Source of the DNA: Halictus rubicundus | Taxonomy: Eukaryota; Arthropoda; Insecta; Hymenoptera; Halictidae | Direction: 5' to 3' | Assembly: GCF_050948215.1 (NCBI RefSeq) | Contig: NC_135151.1 | Span: 11,324,220 to 11,388,219, forward strand | DNA: 64,000 nt | Shown: positions 34,954 through 46,120 of the stretch, piece by piece | Position numbering within the stretch: position 1 is the stretch's first letter | How the letters are laid out: every line of letters starts with the position of its first letter | Program-made: the position numbers and the translations under genes | Notes under the pieces: model-generated | Databases searched by the model: none | What the model was told of the DNA's origin: nothing | What the model saw: the letters and a program-made list of their open reading frames with translations, nothing else

Positions 34954-34992
<39 letters not shown>
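34954..34992. repeat. (CT)n microsatellite
   Basis: An uninterrupted CT dinucleotide run of about 19 units. Confidence 0.95.
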
Positions 34993-34994
<2 letters not shown>

Positions 34995-36734
34995 TCTTTA
35001 CTGCAAAAGCTCCATTATTCCAGAAACGAGTGTTTAAACATTTTTCATTGGTAATTCTCTTGTAGCTCACCATTAAATGTATTATAACATTGTTTTAATA
35101 ATTAAAAACCTATTACAAGCAAACCGTCTACAAACAATTAAACTTATGTCTTGCAATTTAGAATCGTTAAAGATGACTTGAAAATTCAGCCACCGAAGCA
35201 GTCAAACAGGCTCTTCAAACATTTTTCTACATCGGTAGACAATTCATTAAAAAAGGATTGCAGGTTTCTTACAATTAACGCAGTTTATTTTAATGGATCT
35301 CTCCACTTCTTTTGATACAGAGAATGAATTTCCGAGTAAGTCTACTTCCTCTGAATGTCTAAATAAATCCAAAACAAGAATGAAAAAAATAGTCAGAGAC
35401 TCCACTATAAAATGTAACTTCATACAATTCTCTGGAACGGTGCCAATTCATCGTCGCAACGTTAAATCCAGAAGCAGAAAAATACAAATGGAAAAGGAGA
35501 ATTTGACAAGCATATTTGAATCGATCATGTACCGATAAAAATGAATTTTCAACCTCGCGCAAAGTTTAGTGTCATCCACACGTGACTGACGTGGCAGTTA
35601 ACATGTTAAATACAATAAAAAAATAATTGACGATAGGGTCATCATCTCTCATACTTCCTCGCGATGCAAATGGGTTAAAGCAGAAGCACGAGGCGTTATT
35701 AACAGCTGGACTCGCCTGGCGATCGCAGCGCTAATTGCGAAACGTTCTTGAGAAGCGTCGAGAGTAGAATGCAGGTGCCGGCAAGTATGAAACGAGGAAG
35801 TATGGTGGAATTTTCAGGCGTGGGCGTTGGAAATCGGGATTCCGTTAACGGTGTAGCCCGGTGTATCGAGTCGAGGACACGGGGACTGATAGGGGAGAAC
35901 ACGAGGGATTGGAGGCGGGTCCGAGTGACGTAGCGGAAGTCGTGCGTCACCGGTGACGTAGAGGCGACGTCCGAAGCGAGAGGAGGATACGTCCGAAAGA
36001 GGCCATTGACGAGGGAGGACTTGTTGCACGTCCTTTTCTACGTGTGTTACGGTGTATCTCTTGATCCTGACGCTCCGGACCAACACGACGGACGTCAATC
36101 GAGCGCCGACAGAATCGAAGAGAGCTTGTGTCATGTTCACACGATCAGTTTCACAAACGGCCGAAAACCCGCCGAAAATCTTTACAATTGCTGCTCTCTC
36201 CTAGCGCAAGGCGCTTTGGCGCTACGGACTTGTTGCTCGCCTGTTCCACTATTCTTCTCTTTCTCTTTCACTCTTTGAAAGTCTACCTACCTCTCTCTCT
36301 CTTTCTTTCTATTTAGCTACCGACCTTGTTGCCGCACCAGAAGAGCGCAGTTACATTTATAGGAAAGCTGATTTCACTCTAGGGAATTTGTTCCCTTTTA
36401 TTATAAAATATTACGGACCTCTAACTGAAAGCAGACAGGTTCTCTGGACGTAGGGTTCGATGACCGTGGTCATTTTGGGGCTCGCATGAATTTTCAGAAC
36501 AATCTAAAAAAGTTCTCCTTGCTACCCACTTAAATAGTACAACGTTAAACTCGTGCAAGTCAACTGTTCATGCAAGTCTAGCTTGTGTAAAGAGTCGTTT
36601 TGCCATTCCTACGCCAGGTGTATTGATACAAGCGCTTATCTTTCGACGAACCAGCTCTGCCACGTCGATTCCCATGCATCTTCTTGCTACAGGCGGACTC
36701 TGCTTCGTGCATGTTCTGGGACAAACCTCTCCAA
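34993..36734. other. No gene recognised
   Basis: The AT-rich stretch (35040-35650) is followed by a CpG-rich block (35690-36190) with 61-108-codon ORFs on both strands. Nothing in it is recognisable as a domain. Confidence 0.45.
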
Positions 36735-37345
36735 ACTTGTTCAAGCTTCACCTATACTTCTCCAATACATATTCAAGCTTCTCCAAGCTTCATCAAGCTT
36801 CCTATATTTCTTCAAGACTTGTTCAACCTGTCACAAACTTGTCAAACTTCTTAAAGCTTCTCCAAACTTATTCAAGCTTGTCCAATTTTCTCCAAACTTG
36901 TTGAAGCTTCTTCGTGCATCTCCAAACCCGCCCAGTTTATCCATGCTTCTTCAAGTTTTTCCAAGCTTGTTCAAACTTCTACAAGCTTCTCCAATTTTCT
37001 CCAAACTCGTTGAAGCACCATCGTGTTTTTCCAAGTTCGTCCAGTTTGTCCATGCGTCTTCAAGTTTTTCCAAACTTGTTCAAACTTCTTCAAGCTTCTC
37101 CAATTTTCTCCAAACTTATTGAAGCTTCGTCGTGCTTCTCCAAGCCCGTCCAGTTTGTCCATGGGTCTTCAAGTTTTCCAAACTTGGTCAAACTTCAAGC
37201 TTCTCCAATTTTCTCCAAACATATTGAAGCTTCGTCGTGCTTCTCCAAGCCCGTCCAGTTTGTCCATGCGTCTTCAAGTATCTCCTAACTTGTTCAAGCT
37301 GCTACAGGCTTTTCCATGCTTCTTGGTGCCTCTTCAAGCTTCTCC
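36735..37345 (+). repeat. 10-bp-based AAGCTT array 1, with ~105-110-bp higher-order units
   Basis: The basic motif is TTCAAGCTTCTCCAAACTTG, that is, 10-bp units of the YTYCAAGCTT / YTCCAAACTT type. A higher-order unit marked by CCAGTTTRTCCATG starts at 36932, 37041, 37150 and 37255 (spacings 109, 109, 105). The motif lacks stop codons in all three forward frames, which creates ORFs up to 189 codons (36553-37122) rich in Phe, Ser, Lys, Leu and Gln. These are a product of the repeat. Array 2 at 38.75-39.43 kb uses the same basic unit. Confidence 0.88.
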
Positions 37346-37707
37346 TTTCACCATCTTCATGACTAAAACTGTCCCACCCCCGACTCTCGACCTAACCCGA
37401 TCTCGCACATCGAACATTGCGTACTTGTTGCACGCTCGCTTCCACCTACGCGTCGATGTGCCAGGACCACCCCAGTCAGCTCCGATAATTGGTGCTCCTG
37501 GCAACGAGGTGTTCTTACGCGTTCACTGCTGAAAAAGACCCAGCTAGCTGCGCGTAAGATGGGGCGGAAGTAGCGTGGACTTGTTGCGCGGCTACTCGCG
37601 CATGTGTGCCTCTGCTCTGTCACGATAAGCTCACGAAAGGAGATCTAGTTGGTTCATATTTGAACACTTATGCTCGTCCAGTTGTTTTAATCATTACGAT
37701 CACCAGA
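37346..37707. other. No gene recognised
   Basis: Unique sequence with a GC-rich middle. No supported feature. Confidence 0.5.
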
Positions 37708-37903
37708 CCGAACATCATAATCTTATATTGCATTGTAAGCACAAAATTTTCTACGTTAATTGCAAGGAATACAACCTAAATGACATTTCTTCTTTTAATA
37801 ACGTTAGTAATTCGAGAATAGTATAACAGCATTCTTGAAATCTTGTAATTTCTACATAGTTTTGTATTGTACACCCTCATAAATGTATAAAATCCGCAGT
37901 CTA
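37708..37903 (-). mobile_element. MITE-A copy, reverse orientation
   Basis: The right-hand terminus reads CATAAATGTATAAAATCCGC then AGTC and TA (37902-37903), the inverted left end of the family. The other end (ATCTTATATTGCATTGTAAG near 37720, then CAATTGCAAGGA-like sequence) is diverged but matches the 43718-43907 copy. Confidence 0.68.
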
Positions 37904-38754
37904 CAAACGACCAAAATAAATTTAAAAAAAAAACAAATTCAAAAATAAAGGCTTTGAATCTCTCAGCAACATGTTCTAACAATTTCTTTTGCGATTGTTA
38001 TTTAAAAGGTGATAACTTGAAAATGTTCGAAGCACTCCTATTCAGCTGCCTCAATCACTAATCATCAAATACGAAGACTATAAATTCAAGGATTGTCTGC
38101 GAGCTCTTAATTAAAAAATTCAAGACCCACCCTAAATTTCCCTAATCCTCCGATCATCTCCAAGGACAGTGTTCCACCACGACACGGTAGATCGAGTCGA
38201 AACCAAGAACTGTTTCCTGTCCAGTTGGCTTTTTATCCGTTCGATCGATAACTCGCAAGATTATTCGTATCAGATCGTCGCTATCACATCGTTTCCATCC
38301 CCTCCCCCTTCCTTTATTCGCGCTGGCATTCGTACGCAATTATTCGTCGACACCAAGGAACGAGGAGGAACATAACCGACCCGTCTCTCCGCTTAGGCAG
38401 ATCTCGCGATAGTCTACTGTGCCGATCCCCTTTTCCGTCGACGTCGCTGAACAAAAGGGGGCGAAGGAGAGCACGGTGGCGGATTATGCAAATGAAATCG
38501 ACGGGTCATCGACGCCGTGTTCCGAGCAAATTACTAATTTACAGGCCGAAAGGAATTGACTTAATTGAGATATCCGGGCGAGCAGGGTGGACGCCGTGAA
38601 GCAGCTGTTCTGGGGTCGATCTTTTAAATTTTGCAACTCCGGAGTAGTTAGGGGATGGAGGGCGATGCAAATGTCTGTGGGGTGACCTGGTGATTCGATT
38701 TTCAAAATTGTTTCGGCTTTGAGGGGATTCTTCGAAGCCTTAGCCATGATTCTG
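37904..38754. other. No gene recognised
   Basis: Mixed unique sequence between a MITE and the second AAGCTT array. Confidence 0.5.
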
Positions 38755-39425
38755 CAAACACTTTAAGTTTCTTCAAGCTTCTCCAAGTTTATTCAAGTTT
38801 ATTCAAGCTTTTCCAAACTTATGCAAGCTCCTCCAAGCTTCTCCAAACTTCTGAAAGCTCATCAAAGCTTCCCCAAGTTTGTTCAAGCTCTACCAAACTT
38901 ATGCAAGCTCCCCTAAGCTTCTCAAAGCTTCTTCAAGCTTCTCCAAAAATTCTGCAAGCTCCTCCAAGCTCCTACAAGCTCCTACAAGCTTCTCAAAGCT
39001 TCTTCAAGCTTCCCCAAACTTGTGCAAGCTTCTCCAACTTTGTTCAAGCTCCTACAAGCTTCTCAAAGCTTCTTCAAGCTTCTCCAAACTTGTGCAAGCT
39101 TCTCCAAGTTTGTTCAAGCTCCTACAAGCTTCTCAAAGCTTCTTCAAGCTTCTCCAAACTTGTGCAAGCTTCTCCAAACTTCTCTAAGTTTGTTCAAGCT
39201 CCTCCAAGCTCCTCCAAGCTTTTCAAAGTTTTCTTCAAGCCTCTAAAGACTTTTGCAAGCTTCTCCAAGCTTCTTCAAATTAGTTCAAGCTTCTCCAAAC
39301 TTATGCAAGCACCTCCAAGCTTCTCAAAGCTTCTTCAAGCTTCTCCAAACTTATGCAAGCACCTCCAAGCTTCTCAAAGCTTCTTCAAGCTTCTCCAAAC
39401 TTATTCAAACTTCTCGGAGCTTGTC
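38755..39425 (+). repeat. 10-bp AAGCTT array 2, with 70-, 80- and 50-bp higher-order units
   Basis: From 38951 nearly every 10-bp block ends AAGCT or AAACT (TCTCAAAGCT, TCTTCAAGCT, TCTCCAAACT, TGTGCAAGCT), in strict 10-bp register. The block CCTACAAGCT recurs at 38981, 39051 and 39121 (70-bp unit), and its variant CCTCCAAGCT at 39201 (80 bp). A 50-bp unit is duplicated at 39291 and 39341. AAGCTT is a HindIII site, so the array would be cut to tiny fragments. All forward frames stay open, giving the 223-codon ORF 38901-39572, which I reject as a gene. Confidence 0.92.
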
Positions 39426-39889
39426 GGATCGTTTTGGATGAAACGAAAAACGATATTCTCACCTTTCATTGCAAACGAAGAGATGCACACCAAATGCGAA
39501 AAGTCTGAATTCGCCTTTAGTAGATCGAATGCAAAACCGAAGGCGAGGACTAGCGAACGAGCAACAATGTAGTCAGAATTGCAAGACTAGAGTGTTATCT
39601 AGCAAAAACTGGTGGCGTTAGTTTTTGCTCTCGGTATCCTAATCGACAGGCTCGTGTTCGATTGTGAGTGGACGGTGAAATTCCTCGCCGCAAAGCGTAA
39701 TGATTTTCGACACTCGAGTCTAGGATGATATCCATCTGCTTTCCGCCGCAAAACAGAACTAGACCGCAGTGTTGGTGTTTCCTGTTTTTCAGCTGTTATG
39801 CGGTCGCGAAGTATTTCCTGTGTGGCCAAGAGTAATCAGAAATTTCGATGCTCGGCAGCCGAGCTCGTTACGCTTGCTGTTAGTTAATA
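39426..39889. other. No gene recognised
   Basis: Unique sequence following the array. Nothing supportable. Confidence 0.5.
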
Positions 39890-39946
39890 AAGAGAAAGAA
39901 AGAGACAGGGAGAGGGAGAGAGAGAGAGTGAGAGAGAGAGAGAGAC
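39890..39946. repeat. (GA)n microsatellite, imperfect
   Basis: An AGAG-rich purine tract with several interruptions. Confidence 0.9.
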
Positions 39947-41800
39947 CTCGTGGATTCGCGAGGATTTAACGAACGCTAATCTTACTCTTTAGAAAAAGAC
40001 ATGCTCCGGCGCACGCGCTCAAACATCGCATGAGTTAGCGCGGTGGTGCATCGGGTTTTCCTGAATTGGCTTCACCTTCAGCCGACGCCGACGTGGGCGA
40101 GGAATGTTTAACATTCCGCGATAAATAATGCTCAGCTGTCAGGAGCGGTTCTTTTCCGCGTGCGTTGAAATTCGTCGAGGATTTTTGCTCGGGCAGACTG
40201 TGTTCAAATTAATAAGCTGTTCACAGGGCATAGCAATTATTACTAGATTCACAGAGTAATAAAAGTACTGACTGTTGCGTGTTGCCTTGTAAAAATGACA
40301 AGATTGCATTTATTTAGCGCTTGTATAGTGAAATTTACTCAATTGTTTCGCATGGAAATGTCTTGATAATTTCAACAATTATAAAGTAGGAAACAAATCA
40401 TTTGACTGTGGAAAATTGAGGGCTAGGTGACTTTACAATTTTGTTACCATTTAACACTAATTGTAACGAGCACTACAAGCAACTAGTATTATAATAATAG
40501 AATTTATTTAGAATTTTAACCAACGTTTCACGTACGTTTAGTATTAATTCTTAGCGAGAACAATGCTGGATTATCGATTAATTCTGTACGATCGACGTTG
40601 CAAAATTTTTCATAGCTTTCTCTAAATTCTAGTCAGTACTGCATGAAAGCGTATCAGCGCTAATAGAATATAATATATAAATGACATAATAAGTAAATAA
40701 GATGGTTTGGCTTTGTGTAATCAATGTTAAAATATTCCTTGGAGTTAGTATAGCGTACAGAGCAAGTTCGTGGAAGGTTAAAATAAATTTCTGGTGGTTA
40801 GATTCGTCGACGTTTCCCAGGCACGCAGGCACATGGGTCGTACGTTCGACTATCCGGATAATTAAGTAACAGCTCGGTACGATAACGATTAATATTCATT
40901 ATTCGGTGCAGCTAACATTATCTGGCGCAGCCTCACACTCGTCACGTAAAGTCGCGCGGCTGTGCATTCGAATTACGTGCCTGGGGACACTTTATATTCA
41001 ATGAATTGCCGTTTCTTCTTTCCCGGGTAATACTTTGGGAAAACAGACGTTTCGAAGGGTAGAGGATTCCGTAGGCTTCTCCAATGCAGCTGTATTGAAA
41101 CAGTGACTTTGAAAATAACAATACAATTGGTCTGTGCGCAATTTTAATTTCTCGAAACATGTCGTCGAACAGAATTAATGCGTTAGTTCATTTATGAATG
41201 AATGTTCATAGACATTTCATCGATTTCTTCTGTGATAAACTACGGATATTGTTGCATTAATTTTTTAGCAAGCTAACCTTTCAAACTTTCAAATAATAAA
41301 ATTGTTTGTAAATTAATATCCAGTTGATGACCATAATAAGCAAATTTATCGCTGTTTATTGTTATTTACTTTTATTGTCAGAGCGAACATAGAAAAATTG
41401 ATTTGACGTTAACATAAACCTGAACGTATGCAGAACTAGTGTTCACATTATGGAGGTAGTTTTTTTTATACATGTTCTAAAAATTTCAATGAAATATCAA
41501 TTTCATATTTGACAAACGTTTTCTCTAAAAACATCAATATCACTTGCTAGGATTGCATTAAAATTATTTGTAAATATTATAATCCGTTTATTCAACCATC
41601 AGACTCATCGTTATAGAAAATCCATTAGCTTTTTGAATTAAACGTACCACTCCAATTGTCCCGAACAGTTGATACATTCAGCAAAAGTCACAGATAGAGG
41701 AGAGAACGCTATATCGTTTTCAATACTTCGCACAGTACCAAAAATCTCCATTTTCAAATTTTGTATATCATCGTACCCATTGATCGAAACACTTTTCTCG
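39947..41800. other. No gene recognised; mostly AT-rich
   Basis: A short CpG-rich start (to 40190) is followed by AT-rich unique DNA. If the candidate first exon downstream is real, this would be its 5' flank. Confidence 0.5.
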
Positions 41801-41957
41801 ACTCGCTCGGTAAAGCGGTGCGTCGAGCCGGTTTCAAACTCCCGCCGGCAGATGTCGGGGCGTTCCCAGGTGCGCTCGACCAATGAGCACGCGTCTGTTC
41901 CCCCCCGTCCGCCGGGACGATTGGCGCTCCGTCGGTGTCACGAACGGCGATCGCAAT
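41801..41957 (+). promoter_or_regulatory. Candidate promoter of a + strand gene
   Basis: Composition switches abruptly from AT-rich to CpG-rich at about 41800. A CCAAT box (GACCAATGAGC) lies at about 41878-41888, roughly 75 bases before an ATG in good context. No TATA box is visible, as expected for CpG-rich broad promoters. The transcription start cannot be placed from sequence alone. Support comes mainly from the two ATG-plus-donor signals downstream. Confidence 0.35.
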
Positions 41958-41980
41958 ATGGCTTCCGCCACCGCCAGCAA
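41958..41980 (+). CDS. Candidate first coding exon a (ATG followed by splice donor)
   Basis: CAATATGGCTTCCGCCACC gives an ATG with G at +4. The frame reads MASATAS and then meets CAA|GTGAGA, a fair splice donor at 41981, inside a split codon (phase 2). Short N-terminal exons followed by very long introns are common in insect developmental genes. I do not recognise the peptide and see no downstream exon in the window. The AATATGGC around the ATG also resembles a YY1/Pho-type motif, so this could be regulatory instead. Confidence 0.25.
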
Positions 41981-43242
41981 GTGAGAGTACCTCTGTGACG
42001 GTGACATCGAAACATGGTGGCGTATTTACTGGTGCGCGGGTGTTCGCGCGCGTGATCTCGCCGCCGTACGCGTCCCCTTTGTTCTTTCTGTTGGTCGGTG
42101 TACTATTCGCTCGAAGAAAAACAGTGCGTGCTCGGAGCGCAGCAAAACAATCTCGCCTGAGAGATAGAGAAAGAGAGAAAGACAGCGAGCGAGAGGGGGT
42201 ACGTGTATGCGTGTACGGTGTGTTCTCTGTGATCGAAGCGAGACGGACTGCACGCACGAGTCACACGTTCGACAAGGACACGAGATCGGAGAACAGCGCA
42301 GAGCTACAGCAGCTATTCGGTACTGTGCGGAATCGTGACACGAAACTGCATCGTTCACCGGGGATCCTCCGTGATTTGTTCTGTTCGGATAGCGTGTAAC
42401 GATCGGTCATCGACGAACAAGAAGTCATAGTTAGGGAAAAATCGGTGGGACAGTTCGGCGCGTTGCGCGCGGCTCGGTACACACGCCGAGAGCGTGGCTC
42501 TGTCGGTGTGCGTTACGTTCCCCGTGCACGCCGTGTTTCTCTCTGTGGCCGTGTACGTGCGTCGTCTCGTTACCGTAGTAGACGTCGCCTGTGTGTATAT
42601 ATATATATATGTATGCGTGCGTATATGTATATACGCGTGCATCGTGTCTCTCCCACTCTATCGCTCCGTTTCCGCGTGTGCGGTATCTGTGTGTGTCCCG
42701 CGGGTTGCGGGATACTCTTGCGGAGTATTGAAGGAGGATGGACAGACGGTGAGCCAGGCGGGCAAGAATGAGAAAAAGAGTACAGAGGCGCACGGTGCTG
42801 TGTGGATCGACGAGCACGACGACGTAACGGCGAGAACAGCAGGCGAGACAGAGAGTGAGTGAGCCAGGCGACGTTGCCAGAGTTAGTTTTCCTTCTCGTA
42901 TTCAGCCGCGCACCGTCGTCGCACAGCACGTACCTCTTCGCGGTGTACATGTACACTGTTGTGTTCGAGAACGGGTGTGCAACGTGCGAGTGAGAGATGG
43001 ATATAGACATGTGTGTGCATTAGCGTCGATCAGAGATAGGGAACGGTAAAACGGAGTTGATCGCGCGAAATACAATCTGGGGGAATTCTTTTCTACATCG
43101 ATTGTTGGGATCGTTCGATTTCGGATCTCGAGATAGGCGCGTGTTGTGCCCTTTGAACGGCGATTCGTCGATGCCATGAGACGAACCCCGATGACGTACG
43201 ACAGGGACACGTGACACGTCGAGTTTGGCCGATCGACTAGCC
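41981..43242 (+). other. Candidate long 5' leader / alternative first exon region
   Basis: A CpG-rich block extends to about 43260. It is dense in CGTGTG-type sequence, has a TA/TG microsatellite at 42592-42630 and carries the direct repeat GTGAGCCAGGCG at about 42750 and 42859. ORFs overlap on both strands in every frame (up to 167 codons), with compositions typical of GC-rich untranslated DNA. It could be a 5'UTR exon ending in the ATG-donor at 43243-43256, with many upstream ATGs, or the first part of an intron if exon a is used. Confidence 0.3.
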
Positions 43243-43256
43243 ATGAAGAAGCCACG
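43243..43256 (+). CDS. Candidate first coding exon b (MKKP... then splice donor)
   Basis: The sequence GCCATGAAGAAGCCACG is followed directly by GTGAGTTG, a near-consensus donor at 43257. The preceding CC and A of the start codon give reasonable context. The coding part would be 14 bases (Met-Lys-Lys-Pro plus a split codon, phase 2). Composition falls back to AT-rich soon after, as expected for an intron. No acceptor or downstream exon can be assigned, and the gene is not recognised. Confidence 0.28.
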
Positions 43257-43717
43257 GTGAGTTGTTTTAGATTTTTCTTTCTTTTCGAAATAAAATCGAC
43301 ATCTATTTCCGCCCACGTTGCGTCCCGCGGGACCATCTTAGCGTTTGATCGCTGATTTGACTCGGTGCGACCAATGGCGGACGGGCTGGGCTGTTTGAAC
43401 GCGCGCGGGATTGTTTGAATACTCGGGCCCTTTCCCTTTGGCTTTTAAATTTGGCACGTGCTCTTGTTGACAAGTAGTAGGGTTCTTGTGGATTTCTGTT
43501 CAGTTGTGTACATTTGTGTCATTGATTTATTTCGGTGGTATTAAAAATACGCACCGATGCTGTCAGATTTGGGGATTATAATTTTAGCGAACGTGTCAAC
43601 AATTTTATTGTTGCAGAATCGTTGATGTAGGAGTTAAATTATTTTATCTGAATGGTGCAGATTAGGAAACTGTTTTCCCCTAAAACTGAGTGTGCTAACT
43701 GGGAAAACAACTATAGC
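43257..43717. other. No gene recognised; possible start of intron 1
   Basis: It includes another CCAAT-like element (ACCAATGGCGG, near 43370), then becomes AT-rich. No ORF or repeat. Confidence 0.4.
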
Positions 43718-43907
43718 TAGACTGCGGATCCTTATGCAGAATACAAATTTTCTGCATTAATTGCAAGAAGTAGAAAACAAATATGATGCTCTTTTGGTCT
43801 GTAATAGTTCGAATAGGTTGAAAGCATTTCTATATTCTTTCAATCTTCCTATCGGTTTAAATTTCATCTATTCAATTTTGTCATAAATGCATAAAATCCG
43901 CAGTTTA
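43718..43907 (-). mobile_element. MITE-A copy, reverse orientation, nearly intact
   Basis: TA (43718-43719) is followed by GACTGCGGATCCTTATGCAG. The other end is AAATGCATAAAATCCGCAGT then TTA. This is one of the best-preserved 190-bp copies and shows clearly that the two termini are inverted repeats with different inner bases. Confidence 0.88.
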
Positions 43908-44499
43908 ATAATAGCGCATAGGGTTAATTGGGACGTTACCAAAAATAAATAGTTAACACAATGTTGTGCAAAAATTCTGATTAAAATAATTATATAGAAT
44001 AGTTAAATATCAATTACGACAGAATAGAATTTTATTTCTGAAAGAAAGGGATAATGTACACGTGGGTTTAATTGAAATGAGATTAATTGGAACAATTCTC
44101 TGTAACCATTTCAGGAGCTGGAATCGATAGGAGTTTTTAAGGCCTAGTTTGAATATTGAAAGATGAAGGGAGAGGGATTAATATTTCTCGATAATGTCCG
44201 GCAGGAAATATTTTGTTTTCTCGCCCCGACAATCATGCCCCATAGAGGGTGAAGGCTGTATGGGGTTTGTTGGTCGGGAATATAGGGGTTGGTGGCAGTG
44301 CCAATAAATCGGGTGTCAGCGAACTGTTCAGCCCAGGGGGATTTTGACTCGGGGCTACGCCACTGAATGCAGAAACGGGTACACGACGTGGTGGTGAAAT
44401 GACGCGATTATGGGGGGATGAGTCAGAAGATTGACGCCTTGTTTATCGATCTTGACGCTTGCTCAACGCTCGTCACCGCATCAATATTGTGACGATTGT
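43908..44499. other. No gene recognised
   Basis: AT-rich then mixed unique sequence. No supported feature. Confidence 0.5.
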
Positions 44500-44975
44500 T
44501 ATTTGGTCGAAAAGTCGATCATAATAATTTTTGGTAATTTGCGAGGTCGCTAAAGTTTTGTAACTTGAGAGCTGAGCGAATCTGGTGACAAATCCCTAGG
44601 AAACAGCTGTTTACAAAATATATATCCGTTCATCTATTGATTAGTATCACTCTATTGATGTTGTAATCATTTTTGTTCAGTCGGAGGGTTGTTGATTTTT
44701 GTAATTTCAGAGTCCTGCAGGGTCCCTAGGGTTTTAGCGATTCGAGAGCTAGAGAATTCTAGGGACAAATCTCTATCGCAACTGTATATCAAATTTGTAA
44801 TGCTTTGTCTACTGGGCATTATCACTGTATCAATATTTTAATGGTTTTTGTTCAGTCGGAGGGTTGTTTAATTTTGTAATTTTGGAGACCTGCAGGGTCC
44901 CTAGGGTTTTAGTGATTTGAGAGCTGGGGAATCTAAGGACGTACCCGTAGGAAGCAGCTGTTCAGTATAAATGTT
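44500..44975 (+). repeat. ~175-bp tandem repeat, about three copies
   Basis: TTTTGTTCAGTCGGAGGGTT starts at 44671 and 44846 (175 bp apart). The following CCTGCAGGGTCCCTAGGGTT and GAGAGCTRGRGAATCT blocks repeat in step. A more diverged first unit (GCGAGGTCGCTAAAGTTTTG, GAGAGCTGAGCGAATCT) starts near 44500. Confidence 0.85.
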
Positions 44976-45429
44976 GGGATGTATAGAATTCCATCTATCT
45001 GAAACGATTAGCGCGATAGAAAACATAGAGCTCAGATAATGCTGCAATCTCTAGTTCTCGGAGATTCCTCGGTCTTACAATGTTGCGAACCGCGATAAGA
45101 CGAAAGAATTCGTTGAATCGTTTACGTAATCGGCGTCTGTTGTTTATCGGTATCAGCACACACGTTGATAAATTCACACCGAGCGATTCCTTCTCTCTGC
45201 AACCTACGGGATGTCTATTTTTAGCGGTGCATCTACAAGTCCTACTTAATTATCTGTTCGTTATTGCCGCAAATCATGCGAGACTGAACGATGCGCATTC
45301 TGTTCTCTGTCATTGTCTATCGCTCGCTACTCTTGTATACTTGATAGCAACACATTTAACCGTTGGATCCAGAAATTAATGTGATCGTTACCTGCAGTCG
45401 GTCAATATAAATCATTGCACTAACTAGAA
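44976..45429. other. No gene recognised
   Basis: A 99-codon plus ORF (45080-45379) overlaps a 60-codon minus ORF. No domain is recognised. Confidence 0.45.
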
Positions 45430-46120
45430 GTGGTTGAGGACTCGTTGAAAGCCCACTGAGGCTTCAGAGATCTGCTAGGAGTCCTGAGGAGACCTTAGAG
45501 TCCCTTGAAAAAACAAATTTAGGACCACAGCGGATCTAGGGATTTTCTAGTTAGAGGATCCCTTCAGGGAAATCATAGTCTTTTGGGGAAACTGCCTTGA
45601 AGAACGTTCAGCAAAGACTCAAGAGAGCACCATTTAGGACCTTTCCGCAAAGGACTTTGAACAGAGTCCTCCGTAGGATCCCAAAGGAGTTCAAAATAAC
45701 TTCTCAAAGGCTCCTCAAGGATTCAAGAGATCTTCCGAAGGATTTTCCAAGGATCCTAATATTGAGAACCCCATTTAGGACCTTTCTTCACAGTATTCTC
45801 TAACCTTAATAACTTCCAACAGAGTCCTTCGTAGGGTCCCAATGGATTTGCATCAGAGAATTCTTTTAACAATTTCAATAACTTCCAAGAGTGTCCGTTA
45901 TAGGTCCTCAAATGACTTCAGAATAATTTTTCAGGATCTTAGAGGTCCTCAAAAGGATTTCCCAAGGATCCCAAGACCGAGAATCCCATTTAGGACCTTT
46001 CCTTACCGAAGATGTCCAAGGATCTCAAAAGTTATTGAAGGAGAAAAACTCCTCAAGGATCCTACAGATCCTAGGAATGATTTCCTAAAGACCCCAAGGG
46101 TCCAGTCTCCCGGAACTATA
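45430..46120 (+). repeat. Irregular minisatellite (AGGATCC / CTCAAGGA motifs)
   Basis: CATTTAGGACCTTTC recurs at 45631, 45772 and 45987. AGAGTCCTYCGTAGGRTCCCA recurs near 45674 and 45820. Short modules such as CCAAGGATCC and CTCCTCAAGGATYC are scattered between. Spacings are irregular (141, 215), so this is an old array with deletions. The plus ORFs here (68 and 118 codons) repeat the motifs PFRTFP and KDFPRI for that reason. Confidence 0.75.

Noticed and set aside
36553..37122. 189-codon plus-strand ORF
   Set aside because: Same cause. The AAGCTT repeat keeps several overlapping frames open, and there is no start context, domain or codon signature.
38901..39572. 223-codon plus-strand ORF rich in Phe, Ser, Lys, Leu and Gln
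   Set aside because: It lies in the 10-bp AAGCTT array, where all three forward frames lack stops. Composition and length follow from the repeat.
41754..42257. 167-codon minus-strand ORF over the candidate promoter
   Set aside because: The region is open in several frames on both strands because of its composition. The plus-strand ATG-donor signals are stronger.
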